From Eubacteriaceae bacterium (GTDB taxonomy: Bacteria; Bacillota; Clostridia; Lachnospirales; Lachnospiraceae): a stretch of DNA of 64,000 bases. The stretch lies in contig CAJSYQ010000003.1 of NCBI GenBank assembly GCA_910574015.1, positions 62,001 through 126,000 of the forward strand, in the 5' to 3' direction. Below are positions 25,883-34,725 of the stretch, one piece after another. Under the pieces are notes generated by a model, which saw nothing but the letters and a program-made list of their open reading frames with translations, had not been told where the DNA came from and ran no database searches. Made by a program: the position numbers and the translations under genes. Within the stretch, counting starts at the first letter, position 1; each line of letters opens with the position of its first letter.

Positions 25883-26806
25883 ATGCCAATTAAAATAAAA
25901 GATTCCCTTCCCGCACAAAAGACGCTGGAGAGTGAAAATATCTTTGTCATGACAGAATATCGGGCGATGCATCAGGATATCCGTCCATTGCATGTGCTGG
26001 TACTAAATCTGATGCCCACCAAGATTGAGACGGAGACCCAGCTTCTCAGGAAGCTGTCCAATACGCCGCTGCAGGTGGATGTAGAGTTTCTGCAGACAGC
26101 CAGTTATCAGCCCAGGCATGTGGAACCTAGTCATCTGGATACGTTTTATCAGGTGTTTGATGATATCAGGGACAGAACATTTGACGGCATGATCATTACC
26201 GGGGCTCCACTGGATTATACTGCCTTTGAGGATGTGGATTACTGGCCGGAATTGTGCGAGATTATGAAGTGGAGCAGAACGCATGTCCATTGTACCCTTC
26301 ATATGTGCTGGGGTGTGTATGCCGGCCTGTATTATCATTACGGGATCAATAAAGTGGATCTTCCGGAAAAGCTGTCCGGTGTATTTGAACATTATATGCT
26401 GAAAAAGAATTCCCCGCTGTTTCGCGGCTTTGACGATATTTTCTATGCGCCGCAGTCCCGTGCCATGACAGTAGAACGAGAAGCGGTGGAGCAGGTGCCG
26501 GAACTGGAACTGCTGGCATTATCCGATATTGCCGGGGTTACCATGCTAAAGACCAAGGACAGCCGCCAATTCTTCATTACCTGTCACCCAGAATACGATT
26601 CAGACACACTGGCGAAGGAGTATTTCCGCGATCGGGAAAAAGGGATGAATCCCCGTGTGCCGGTAAACTATTTCCCGGAGGATGATCCGATGAAAGAGCC
26701 GGTGGTAAGGTGGAGGTCTACCGGGCAGTTGTTTTACAGCAACTGGTTGAATTACTACGTATACCAAAGTACGCCGTATGATGTGGAGAAAATAACGGAG
26801 AAATAA
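25883..26806 (+). CDS. metA: Homoserine O-acyltransferase MetA
   Basis: Acylates homoserine in methionine synthesis. The 307-residue protein has the nucleophile C142 (HMCWGVYAG) and the catalytic His in CHPEYD. Acyl-CoA choice in this family depends on residue 111: Gly gives succinyl-CoA use (E. coli), Glu gives acetyl-CoA use (many Firmicutes). Here it is D111 (TGAPLDYTAF). An acid suggests acetyl transfer but this is inference. The ATG at 25883 has GGAG 7-8 nt upstream. Followed by a terminator. Confidence 0.94.
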   Translation: MPIKIKDSLPAQKTLESENIFVMTEYRAMHQDIRPLHVLVLNLMPTKIETETQLLRKLSNTPLQVDVEFLQTASYQPRHVEPSHLDTFYQVFDDIRDRTFDGMIITGAPLDYTAFEDVDYWPELCEIMKWSRTHVHCTLHMCWGVYAGLYYHYGINKVDLPEKLSGVFEHYMLKKNSPLFRGFDDIFYAPQSRAMTVEREAVEQVPELELLALSDIAGVTMLKTKDSRQFFITCHPEYDSDTLAKEYFRDREKGMNPRVPVNYFPEDDPMKEPVVRWRSTGQLFYSNWLNYYVYQSTPYDVEKITEK

Positions 26807-26822
26807 CTAGCTGCTAAGATAA

Positions 26823-26859
26823 AACGGTGCCAGGATGCAGATCCTAACACCGTTTTTTT
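26823..26859 (+). terminator. Terminator between convergent metA and argG
   Basis: AACGGTG (26823-26829) pairs with CACCGTT (26848-26854), with an inner AGGAT/ATCCT stem and a run of seven T residues. Confidence 0.85.
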
Positions 26860-26892
26860 GATGAGAATTGATAAATTATAGGAAGGCTGCCG

Positions 26893-28113
26893 TCAGTCCT
26901 TCTTTTCCACTTCTGCCATCTTCATGGCGCGTACCTTGGTAGACAGGCCGAAGAGGTTGATGAATCCTTCCGCGTCATGGTGGTCATAGAGATCGCCGGT
27001 GGTAAAGGAGGCGATGCTTTCATTATACAGGCTGTATGGTGAGGTTGTCCCAGCCTTAATGATATTTCCCTTATAGAGCTTGAACTTCACTTCCCCTGTT
27101 ACATATTTCTGTGTTGATTCAATAAATGCCTGCACCGCTTCGCGGAGTGGGGAGAACCATTTTCCTTCATAACAGATCTGGGCGAGTTTATTTCCCATAT
27201 CCAGTTTTACAGTGGTGGTATCACGGTCAAGGATCAGTTCCTCCAGCTGCTTATGGGCCTCGTACAGAATCGTTCCGCCGGGGGTTTCATAGACGCCTCG
27301 GGATTTCATTCCCACAACGCGGTTTTCCACGATATCGACAATACCGATACCATGCTTGCCGCCCAGTTCATTCAGGGTGCGGATGATATCGGACAGCTTC
27401 ATCTTTTTACCATTGACTGTCTTTGGTACGCCTGCTTCAAATGTCATGGTAACGTATTCGCCTTCCTCGGGTGCTTTTTCCGGTGTGGTGCCGAGGACAA
27501 GAAGATGATCAAAATTTGGTTCGTTGGCCGGCTCTTCCAGTTCCAGTCCCTCATGGCTGATGTGCCACAGGTTGCGGTCACGGCTGTAGCTGCTGTCGGC
27601 GGAGAACGGGAGATCGATGCCGTGCTGCTTACAATATTCAATCTCAGATTCACGGGAATCCAATGTCCATTTGTCGCTTCTCCATGCGGCGATGATCTTT
27701 AACTCAGGAGCCAGTGCCTTGATGCCAAGCTCAAAACGGATCTGGTCATTTCCCTTTCCTGTGGCGCCGTGGCAGATGGCCGTTGCCCCTTCTTTGCGCG
27801 CGATTTCAACGAGACGCTTGGCAATGACTGGGCGAGCCATGGATGTGCCCAGCAGATACTTATTTTCGTATACGGCATGTGCCTGTACGCAGGGGAGTAC
27901 ATATTCATCACAGAATTCGTCCACAACGTCTTCTATGTAGAGTTTCGAAGCGCCACAGAATTTTGCGCGTTCTTCCAGACCGTCCAGTTCTTCTTCCTGT
28001 CCGCAGTCGATGCAGACGCAGATTACTTCATAATCAAAATTTTCCTTCAGCCATGGAATGATCGCCGTAGTATCCAGACCGCCGGAATAGGCTAAGATAA
28101 CTTTTTCTTTCAT
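26893..28113 (-). CDS. argG: Argininosuccinate synthase
   Basis: Joins citrulline and aspartate with ATP in arginine synthesis. The 406-residue length is normal. The PP-loop is AYSGGLDTT near residue 9. Conserved GTSMARPVIAKRLVEIA, ICHGATGKGNDQ and SADSSYSRDRNLWHISHEG segments are present. It is divergent from argCJBD across a 227-nt region with arginine-type operator sequences. argH and argF are not in the window. Confidence 0.97.
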   Translation of the reverse strand: MKEKVILAYSGGLDTTAIIPWLKENFDYEVICVCIDCGQEEELDGLEERAKFCGASKLYIEDVVDEFCDEYVLPCVQAHAVYENKYLLGTSMARPVIAKRLVEIARKEGATAICHGATGKGNDQIRFELGIKALAPELKIIAAWRSDKWTLDSRESEIEYCKQHGIDLPFSADSSYSRDRNLWHISHEGLELEEPANEPNFDHLLVLGTTPEKAPEEGEYVTMTFEAGVPKTVNGKKMKLSDIIRTLNELGGKHGIGIVDIVENRVVGMKSRGVYETPGGTILYEAHKQLEELILDRDTTTVKLDMGNKLAQICYEGKWFSPLREAVQAFIESTQKYVTGEVKFKLYKGNIIKAGTTSPYSLYNESIASFTTGDLYDHHDAEGFINLFGLSTKVRAMKMAEVEKKD

Positions 28114-28182
28114 AATAAAAGACCTCCAAATAGTTTTTAACGGTTTTTTAACTTTCTAACACTGTTTAATATACAACAGAAA

Positions 28183-28195
28183 TGCATAATATGCA
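28183..28195. promoter_or_regulatory. Palindrome TGCATAATATGCA upstream of argG
   Basis: A 13-nt perfect palindrome 70 nt upstream of the argG start. It shares its TATGCATA-like core with the operator near argC, so it may be a second ArgR-type site. Assignment is by similarity of half-sites only. Confidence 0.4.
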
Positions 28196-28246
28196 AGAGG
28201 TAATTGTTTGGGAAATGTAAATTTTTTTTAAATTTCTGTTATAGTG

Positions 28247-28275
28247 TTGCATAATTTAAGCAAAAGGAGTATAAT
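28247..28275 (+). promoter_or_regulatory. argC promoter
   Basis: TTGCAT (28247-28252), 17-nt spacer, perfect TATAAT (28270-28275). Predicted start near 28282, immediately before an ArgR-like operator. Confidence 0.75.
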
Positions 28276-28287
28276 AAACAAAGTTTA

Positions 28288-28310
28288 TGAATAATATGCA
28301 TAAATATTCA
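28288..28310. promoter_or_regulatory. ArgR/AhrC-type operator in the argC leader
   Basis: TGAATA-N11-TATTCA with an AT-rich centre containing TATGCATA. It resembles paired ARG boxes (TGAATW / WATTCA) and overlaps the predicted transcription start region. A third half-site, ATGAATATT, lies at 28317. Arginine-dependent repression of argCJBD is inferred. Confidence 0.55.
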
Positions 28311-28340
28311 GTTTTTATGAATATTGAAAGGAAGGATTTT

Positions 28341-29381
28341 ATGATAAAGGCAGGTATTATTGGCGCAACAGGGTACGCCGGACAGGAACTGGTGCGCATT
28401 CTGCTGCAGCACAGGGAAGCAGAGATCGTATGGTATGGTTCCCGCAGCTATGTGGATCAGAAGTTCAGCTCTGTATTCGGCAATGTGTTTCAGATCGTGG
28501 AAGACGTATGTAAAGGGGATGATCTGCTGGCGCTGTCAAGAGAGGCGGATGTGATCTTTACGGCCACCCCCCAGGGATATCTTGCCGGCGTGTTAAATGA
28601 GGAAATACTGGAGAATGCTAAGGTGATAGACCTCAGTGCGGATTTCCGGATCAAGGACCCGGCGGTATATGAAATGTGGTATGGGATAAAGCATCAGAGT
28701 CCCCAATTTATAGAAGAGGCGGTATATGGTCTCTGCGAGATCAACAGGGAACCGATAAAGGACGCACGGCTCATTGCAAATCCGGGCTGTTACCCCACCT
28801 GTTCCACCTTGTCCATATATCCGCTGGCGAAGGCGGGCCTGATCGATCTGGATACCCTGATAATCGATGCGAAGTCAGGAACATCCGGTGCCGGGCGGGG
28901 AGCAAAGGTTCCGAATCTGTACTGTGAGGTGAATGAAAATATCAAAGCCTATGGCGTATCAACCCACCGCCATACACCGGAGATCGAAGAGCAGTTATCT
29001 TATGCGGGGGGGCAGAAGGTAGTATTGAACTTTACACCCCATCTGATTCCCATGAACCGGGGAATCCTTATCACGGCATATGCGAAATACAAAGAGGGAA
29101 TAACCCCTGACCAGATCCGGAAAGCATATGAGGAAGCATACGGGGATGAATATTTTGTCCGGGTGCTGGAGGAGGGAGTCTGCCCGGAGACCAAATGGGT
29201 TGAGGGAAGTAACTTTGTGGATGTCAATGTAAAGGTGGATGAACGGACTGGACGTGTCATCATGATGGGAGCCATGGATAACATTACAAAAGGGGCGGCC
29301 GGGCAGGCAGTGCAGAATATGAACATCTTATTTGGACAGGATGAGACGGAGGGGCTCCGTTTCGTCCCAATCGTTCCATAA
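28341..29381 (+). CDS. argC: N-acetyl-gamma-glutamyl-phosphate reductase
   Basis: NADPH-dependent reductase, third step from glutamate to ornithine. The 346-residue protein begins MIKAGIIGATGYAGQELVRIL, a Rossmann nucleotide motif. The active-site Cys is in ANPGCYPT, with GVSTHRHTPEIEEQ downstream. The ATG at 28341 follows GAAAGGAAGG. The upstream in-frame ATGs lie in the operator region and are rejected. First gene of argCJBD. Confidence 0.96.
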   Translation: MIKAGIIGATGYAGQELVRILLQHREAEIVWYGSRSYVDQKFSSVFGNVFQIVEDVCKGDDLLALSREADVIFTATPQGYLAGVLNEEILENAKVIDLSADFRIKDPAVYEMWYGIKHQSPQFIEEAVYGLCEINREPIKDARLIANPGCYPTCSTLSIYPLAKAGLIDLDTLIIDAKSGTSGAGRGAKVPNLYCEVNENIKAYGVSTHRHTPEIEEQLSYAGGQKVVLNFTPHLIPMNRGILITAYAKYKEGITPDQIRKAYEEAYGDEYFVRVLEEGVCPETKWVEGSNFVDVNVKVDERTGRVIMMGAMDNITKGAAGQAVQNMNILFGQDETEGLRFVPIVP

Positions 29382-29400
29382 AGAGAGAGAGGTGACGGAG

Positions 29401-30621
29401 TTGAAGAAGATAGAGGGCGGTGTTACCGCAGCAAAGGGATTCCAGGCAGCGGCGGCGGCAGCGGGGATCAAATACCAGGGGCGCACGGATATGGCTCTGG
29501 TCTATTCACAGGATCCGGCGGCCTGTGCAGGTACTTTTACTACAAATGTAGTAAAGGCAGCTCCTGTATTGTGGGATAAAGAGATTGTGGCAAAGGGAAA
29601 TCCGGTGCATGCTGTTGTGCTCAACAGCGGGATTGCCAATGCCTGCACCGGAGAAGAGGGAAAACAGCAGAATGTGCGGATGGCAGAAGCGGTGGCAGAA
29701 CAGCTTCAGATTGGAGGAGAAGCGGTACTGACGGCATCTACAGGAGTGATCGGCATGCAGCTCCCCACAGAGCCGTTAGAGAGAGGGGCAGTTCTTCTCC
29801 GAGAGAAACTTTCGGACAGCAGGGAGGCGGCTTTGGAGGCGGCAAGAGCCATTATGACTACAGATACGGTGCCGAAAGAGGCGGCAGCGAGCTTCGAAGT
29901 GGATGGCGTGACGGTGACAGTAGGCGGCATGAGCAAGGGTTCCGGCATGATCCATCCCAATATGGCCACCATGCTCAGTGTCACAACAACGGATGCCGGA
30001 ATTGCCAGGGAGGATCTGCAGGAGCTGGTGAGCGCTGCCGTTGCCGACAGCTTTAATATGATCTCGGTTGACCGGGATACCTCAACGAACGATACCTATC
30101 TGGTGCTGGCGAATGGACAGTCCGGCGTCACCATACAGAAGGGGACAGAGGCATATGAGAAGTTCCGGGAGGCGTTGGTATTTGTCTCCACCGAGCTGGC
30201 AAAACAGATGGCTGCCGACGGCGAGGGAGCTACGAAATTATTTGAGGTGCAGGTGGTCCACTGTGGATCCGTGGAGAAGGCAAAGAAACTGAGTAAGTCT
30301 GTGATCACTTCCAATCTTGTGAAAACTGCTGTGTACGGCAGTGATGCCAACTGGGGCCGGATTCTGTGTGCCCTTGGTTATGCCGGCGTAGAATTTGATC
30401 CTGAGGTGATCGACCTGACTCTGAAGGCAGCGGGAGAGACACTGATACTGGTACAGGATGGTGTGGCCGCCGGCTACAGCGAGGAGAAGGCAACGGAGCT
30501 TCTCCGCGAGAAGAAAGTAACGGTGATCTGTGATATGAAGGAGGGGGAAAGCAGTGCGGCGGCCTGGGGCTGCGATCTCACCTATGACTATGTGAAGATC
30601 AATGGAGATTATAGAAGTTAA
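29401..30621 (+). CDS. argJ: Bifunctional ornithine acetyltransferase / N-acetylglutamate synthase
   Basis: Recycles the acetyl group between N-acetylornithine and glutamate. The precursor self-cleaves before T190 in the motif [15 protein letters not shown], giving alpha and beta chains. The TTG at 29401 is chosen as start: GAGGTG lies 6 nt upstream and the protein then begins [14 protein letters not shown], as in relatives. A GTG 9 nt upstream is the alternative. Length from the TTG is 406 residues, as expected. Confidence 0.95.
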   Translation: MKKIEGGVTAAKGFQAAAAAAGIKYQGRTDMALVYSQDPAACAGTFTTNVVKAAPVLWDKEIVAKGNPVHAVVLNSGIANACTGEEGKQQNVRMAEAVAEQLQIGGEAVLTASTGVIGMQLPTEPLERGAVLLREKLSDSREAALEAARAIMTTDTVPKEAAASFEVDGVTVTVGGMSKGSGMIHPNMATMLSVTTTDAGIAREDLQELVSAAVADSFNMISVDRDTSTNDTYLVLANGQSGVTIQKGTEAYEKFREALVFVSTELAKQMAADGEGATKLFEVQVVHCGSVEKAKKLSKSVITSNLVKTAVYGSDANWGRILCALGYAGVEFDPEVIDLTLKAAGETLILVQDGVAAGYSEEKATELLREKKVTVICDMKEGESSAAAWGCDLTYDYVKINGDYRS

Positions 30622-30647
30622 TTGAAGAAAAGGAGCAGGAGGAAGAA

Positions 30648-31556
30648 ATGGAACAACAGCAGCTGGATGATATTATGTTAAAGGCGGAGACGCTTATTGA
30701 AGCACTGCCGTACATAAGGGATTTTAATGGAAAAAAGGTTGTCGTGAAATATGGTGGAAGCGCCATGCTGGATGAAACACTGCAGGAATCCGTGATCAAG
30801 GATGTGGCTCTTCTCAAGCTGGTGGGCATGCAGCCCATTATCGTTCATGGAGGCGGCCGGGAGATCAGCAAATGGCTTGGCTATATGGGAAAGGAGAGCC
30901 AGTTTGTGGAGGGGCTCCGGGTCACGGACGCCGATACGATGGAAGTTGCCGAGATGGTGCTCAGCAGGGTGAACAAGCATCTGGTGCAGATGATGGAGAA
31001 GCTGGGAGTGAAGGCTGCCGGAATCAGCGGTAAGGACGGCGGCACCATGATCTGCCGCAAAAAGACGGTAAAAGGAAGAGATATTGGATTTGTGGGCGAG
31101 GTGGAATCCGTGGATCCGGGACTGATCGATACGCTGATCGACAATGATTTTGTCCCGATCATCGCCCCGATCGGCATGGATGATAAATTTCAGTCATACA
31201 ATATCAATGCGGATGATGCGGCAAGCGCCATCGCCAAGTCCATTCATGCAGAGAAACTGGCATTTATGACTGATATTGACGGGGTATGCATGGACCCGGA
31301 GGATCCAGATACGCTGATCTCCGTACTCCCTGTCCACGAGGCCAAACATCTGATCAAGGATGGCACGATAGGAGGGGGGATGATCCCGAAGATCCGCAAC
31401 TGTATCGAGGCAGTGGAACAGGGCGTGGGCCGGGTGCATATCCTGGACGGACGTCAGCAGCACTGCCTGCTTCTGGAGTTTTATACGAAGAAGGGAATTG
31501 GAACAGCGATTATCGGGGACAAGGTAAACCTCTACCCGCATGAAAAGGAGAAGTGA
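30648..31556 (+). CDS. argB: Acetylglutamate kinase
   Basis: Phosphorylates N-acetylglutamate; an amino-acid-kinase fold of 302 residues. Signatures: [19 protein letters not shown], and the [14 protein letters not shown] loop. The N-terminal helix (residues 1-25) is the type found in arginine-inhibited hexameric enzymes, so feedback control by arginine is plausible. The stop overlaps the argD ribosome-site region. Confidence 0.96.
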   Translation: MEQQQLDDIMLKAETLIEALPYIRDFNGKKVVVKYGGSAMLDETLQESVIKDVALLKLVGMQPIIVHGGGREISKWLGYMGKESQFVEGLRVTDADTMEVAEMVLSRVNKHLVQMMEKLGVKAAGISGKDGGTMICRKKTVKGRDIGFVGEVESVDPGLIDTLIDNDFVPIIAPIGMDDKFQSYNINADDAASAIAKSIHAEKLAFMTDIDGVCMDPEDPDTLISVLPVHEAKHLIKDGTIGGGMIPKIRNCIEAVEQGVGRVHILDGRQQHCLLLEFYTKKGIGTAIIGDKVNLYPHEKEK

Positions 31557-31561
31557 CTGTC

Positions 31562-32737
31562 ATGCAGAAAAAAATACAGGAGGCAGAAAAGTATCTGATC
31601 CATTCCTATAACCGGTATCCGGTTATGCTGGATCATGGTGAGGACGTGTATCTCTATGATGTGGAAGGAAAAAAATATCTGGATTTTGGAGGCGGCATCG
31701 CCGTTTGTGCGCTGGGGTACAGTGACGGGAAATACAAAGAGGCATTGAAGAGACAGATTGACAAGGGAATCCATTTCTCCAATTATTTCTATTCGGAACC
31801 TCTCGCAGAGGCGGCCAGGGGACTGGCAGAGGCCTCCGGCATGGACAAGGTTTTTATGGCCAACAGCGGCGGCGAGGCCAATGAGGGAGCGCTTAAGCTG
31901 GCACGCAAATATGCAGTGATAAATGGTTACGGGGACCGCCATGAGATCATATCCATGGACAAGGCGTTTCATGGGCGCAGTATGGGAGCCCTCTCCGTGA
32001 CGGGGACAAAGAAATACCGCGAGCCCTTTGAGCCGCTTATTGGAGGTGTCAGCTTTGCCCGGTATAATGACCTGGAGAGCGTGAGGGAAAGAATAACGGA
32101 CAAAACTTATGCGGTGATCGTGGAGGCAGTGCAGGGAGAGGGAGGCATCTATCCGGCAGATCCAGAATTTCTGCAGGGAATCCGTGAACTGTGCGACAGG
32201 CATGATATCATGATGATCTGCGATGAGATCCAGTGCGGCATGGGACGTACCGGAAGGATGTTTGCCTATCAACACTATGGCATACAGCCGGATATTGTTA
32301 CGATGGCGAAAGGGATTGGCAATGGCATGACGGTTGGGGCCTTTGCCACGACTGCCAGGATTGCGGAAGCTCTTGTGCCGGGAGATCATGGTACGACATT
32401 TGGCGGGAATCCGCTGGCGGCCGCAGCAGTATCTGCGACACTGGATAGTTTCAGGGAGCGGGACATACTGAAGCATGTGGAAGAGGTCGGGGAATACCTT
32501 GGCCGGCGGCTGCAGGAAATCACGGTGAGGAAGGACCGGGCAAAGGAGACAAGAGGACTTGGACTGATGCGCGGACTGGAACTGACAGAAGAAGCGGGAC
32601 CCTACGTGCTGAAGGCACTGGAACGGGGCGTTATCTTTATGAGTGCCGGGGCGAATGTGATCCGTTTTGTGCCGCCTCTTGTTATCACCAAGGATCATGT
32701 GGATGAGATGACGGCAGTGCTGGAAGAGCTCCTGTAG
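31562..32737 (+). CDS. argD: Acetylornithine aminotransferase
   Basis: PLP class-III aminotransferase converting N-acetylglutamate semialdehyde to N-acetylornithine. 391 residues; PLP lysine K250 in TMAKGIGNGM, with the DEIQCGMGRTG segment upstream. The ATG at 31562 (AAGGAGAAG upstream) is preferred over a GTG at 31553 that sits too close to the ribosome site. Last gene of argCJBD. Confidence 0.95.
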   Translation: MQKKIQEAEKYLIHSYNRYPVMLDHGEDVYLYDVEGKKYLDFGGGIAVCALGYSDGKYKEALKRQIDKGIHFSNYFYSEPLAEAARGLAEASGMDKVFMANSGGEANEGALKLARKYAVINGYGDRHEIISMDKAFHGRSMGALSVTGTKKYREPFEPLIGGVSFARYNDLESVRERITDKTYAVIVEAVQGEGGIYPADPEFLQGIRELCDRHDIMMICDEIQCGMGRTGRMFAYQHYGIQPDIVTMAKGIGNGMTVGAFATTARIAEALVPGDHGTTFGGNPLAAAAVSATLDSFRERDILKHVEEVGEYLGRRLQEITVRKDRAKETRGLGLMRGLELTEEAGPYVLKALERGVIFMSAGANVIRFVPPLVITKDHVDEMTAVLEELL

Positions 32738-32852
32738 AAGAAATAATCTGTATAAAACACTGATTTCTGGATGATACTGGTAATAGGGACTGATATTATG
32801 CCAATGCGAAAAGGTTTTCAGCCCATAAAAATTCAGAAAGAGGTGTTTTTTT

Positions 32853-33287
32853 ATGTGGGGAATTCTGGTAGCGGCGATTTCCGGGGCTCTTATGAGTGTA
32901 CAGGGCGTATTTAATACCGAGGTGACCAAGCAGACCAGTATATGGCTGTCCGCATCCTTTGTCCAGCTGACGGCCCTGGCAGTCTGTGTCGCCGCATGGT
33001 TTATTACGGGTAAGGATGGAACGGTGGGCAGTCTTTTTCAGGTGTCCCCGAAATATATGCTTTTGGGCGGGGCTATCGGGGCCTTTATCACCTATACGGT
33101 GATTTTCAGCGTGGACGCAGTGGGACCGGCGAGATCGGCCATGTTTATTGTAGCCACACAGCTTCTGGTGTCCTATATACTGGAGCTCTTTGGAATGTTC
33201 GGAGTGGACAGGCAGCCCTTCGAATGGCGCAAATGTATCGGCATCGTTATAATTATAGCTGGTATTGTAACATTCAAATGGAAATAG
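32853..33287 (+). CDS. Small DMT-superfamily transporter (YdcZ/DUF606 type)
   Basis: 144-residue membrane protein with four to five hydrophobic segments and the DUF606 pattern (GALMSVQGVFNTEVTKQTSIWLSASFVQ in pieces; GGAIGAFITYTVIFSVDAVGPARSAMFIVATQLL in pieces). Such half-size DMT proteins usually dimerise. Substrate unknown. GAGGTG precedes the ATG. Monocistronic by spacing, after argD. Confidence 0.85.
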   Translation: MWGILVAAISGALMSVQGVFNTEVTKQTSIWLSASFVQLTALAVCVAAWFITGKDGTVGSLFQVSPKYMLLGGAIGAFITYTVIFSVDAVGPARSAMFIVATQLLVSYILELFGMFGVDRQPFEWRKCIGIVIIIAGIVTFKWK

Positions 33288-33309
33288 TAAAAGTTCTTTG
33301 AATTAGATA

Positions 33310-33338
33310 TTGTAAATTTTTCTTTTTGTTGGTAAAAT
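33310..33338 (+). promoter_or_regulatory. Probable comEA promoter
   Basis: TTGTAA (33310-33315), 17-nt spacer, TAAAAT (33333-33338), about 50 nt before the comEA start. Confidence 0.5.
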
Positions 33339-33387
33339 GTTTTTGTGCATCGCATTTCCTTTTCCGACCAAAAAAGGAGACTACGGG

Positions 33388-34008
33388 ATGGACAAAAAGA
33401 AAAATGTAAAAGCGGTGATCGGTGTGATCGCCGTACTAGTGTGTGGAATGATCTATATCACTGCTAACTACAGGCGGGATTCCGGTGGGATCATTGCCGA
33501 ACAATCTGCCGATGCCGGCGATTCGGGGGAGGAGGCTTTCCGGGAGGGTGCGGCCAAGGCAGGAGAGGAGCCGGTCAGTGATAAAGTATATATCCATATA
33601 TGTGGAGAAGTAAAAAAACCAGGCGTATATACCTTTTCCGTGCCGCCGCGTCTTGTGGAGGTTGTTGAGCATGCGGGCGGATTTACGAAGAAGGCGGACC
33701 GTTCAGCGGTAAACCTGGCGGAGAGCGTGCCGGACGGAAGCCGGATCACGATTCTGTCCAGAAAAAAGGAGAAGACAAAAGAGAAAAGTCATGGGGCGAC
33801 TTCGGAGGGGGAGGACAGGATCAATATCAATACCGCTTCCCGGGAAGAGCTTATGACGTTGAACGGAATAGGGGAATCCAAGGCCTCTCAGATCATTTCC
33901 TACAGAGAGACCAATGGATTATTCAAAAAGATTGATGATATTATGAATATCTCCGGGATCAAGGAGGGGGTATTCAGCAAAATTAAAGATCATATCATAG
34001 TTTCATGA
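33388..34008 (+). CDS. comEA: ComEA family DNA-binding protein
   Basis: Membrane-tethered DNA receptor of the competence uptake machinery. The 206-residue protein has one TM segment (about 8-26). An SLBB domain follows (about 68-125, IHICGEVKKPGVYTF). The C-terminal helix-hairpin-helix DNA-binding domain (ININTASREELMTLNGIGESKASQII in pieces) comes last. The ATG at 33388 follows AAAGGAG. comEC is five genes further on; a two-component system and a lipoprotein lie between. Confidence 0.92.
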   Translation: MDKKKNVKAVIGVIAVLVCGMIYITANYRRDSGGIIAEQSADAGDSGEEAFREGAAKAGEEPVSDKVYIHICGEVKKPGVYTFSVPPRLVEVVEHAGGFTKKADRSAVNLAESVPDGSRITILSRKKEKTKEKSHGATSEGEDRININTASREELMTLNGIGESKASQIISYRETNGLFKKIDDIMNISGIKEGVFSKIKDHIIVS

Positions 34009-34023
34009 AGGCGGAGGCAGATT

Positions 34024-34725
34024 ATGGCAAAGAAAGTATTGGTAGTGGATGATGAAAAATTGATTGTAAAGGGGATTCGTTTCAGTCTGGAGCAGGACGG
34101 AATGGATGTCGATGTTGCGTATGACGGGGAGCAGGCACTGGAGGCGGCGCACAACAATCAGTATGATGTCATTCTTCTGGATGTCATGCTGCCGAAGATG
34201 TCAGGATTTGAAGTGTGCCAGCAGATTCGGGAATTTTCCGATGTCCCTGTTATTATGCTTACGGCGAAGGGGGATGATATGGATAAGATTCTCGGATTGG
34301 AATACGGCGCCGATGATTATATCACCAAACCCTTTAATATATTGGAAGTCAAGGCCAGGATCCGGGCGATCATCCGCCGCAGCTCAAAACAGTCCCGCAG
34401 AGAAGAAGTGTTGGATCAAAGTGCGGTTTTCTATGGACAGATGCGGGTGGACAGAGAGGGAAGGCGGGTATTTCTAAATGACCGGGAGATCAATTTCACT
34501 ACGAAAGAATTTGATCTTCTGGAGTTCCTGACCAATCATCCCAATAAGGTTTACGGCCGGGTGGATCTGCTTCATCAGGTATGGGGAGCGGATTATCCGG
34601 GCGATGTTCGGACTGTGGATGTGCATGTCAGGAGGCTTCGTGAAAAAATAGAATCCAATCCAAGTGAACCCAAATATATACATACAAAATGGGGTGTTGG
34701 TTATTACTTTGCAAATAAGGAATAA
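34024..34725 (+). CDS. OmpR/PhoB-family response regulator
   Basis: 233-residue two-domain regulator. The receiver has acidic pocket D9/D10, phospho-acceptor D53 (ILLDVMLPKMSG) and the switch residues in MLTAK. The C-terminal winged helix ends in RTVDVHVRRLREKI and the KWGVGYYF signature. It starts 15 nt after comEA with a GGCGGAGG site and overlaps its cognate kinase. Target genes unknown. Confidence 0.94.
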   Translation: MAKKVLVVDDEKLIVKGIRFSLEQDGMDVDVAYDGEQALEAAHNNQYDVILLDVMLPKMSGFEVCQQIREFSDVPVIMLTAKGDDMDKILGLEYGADDYITKPFNILEVKARIRAIIRRSSKQSRREEVLDQSAVFYGQMRVDREGRRVFLNDREINFTTKEFDLLEFLTNHPNKVYGRVDLLHQVWGADYPGDVRTVDVHVRRLREKIESNPSEPKYIHTKWGVGYYFANKE

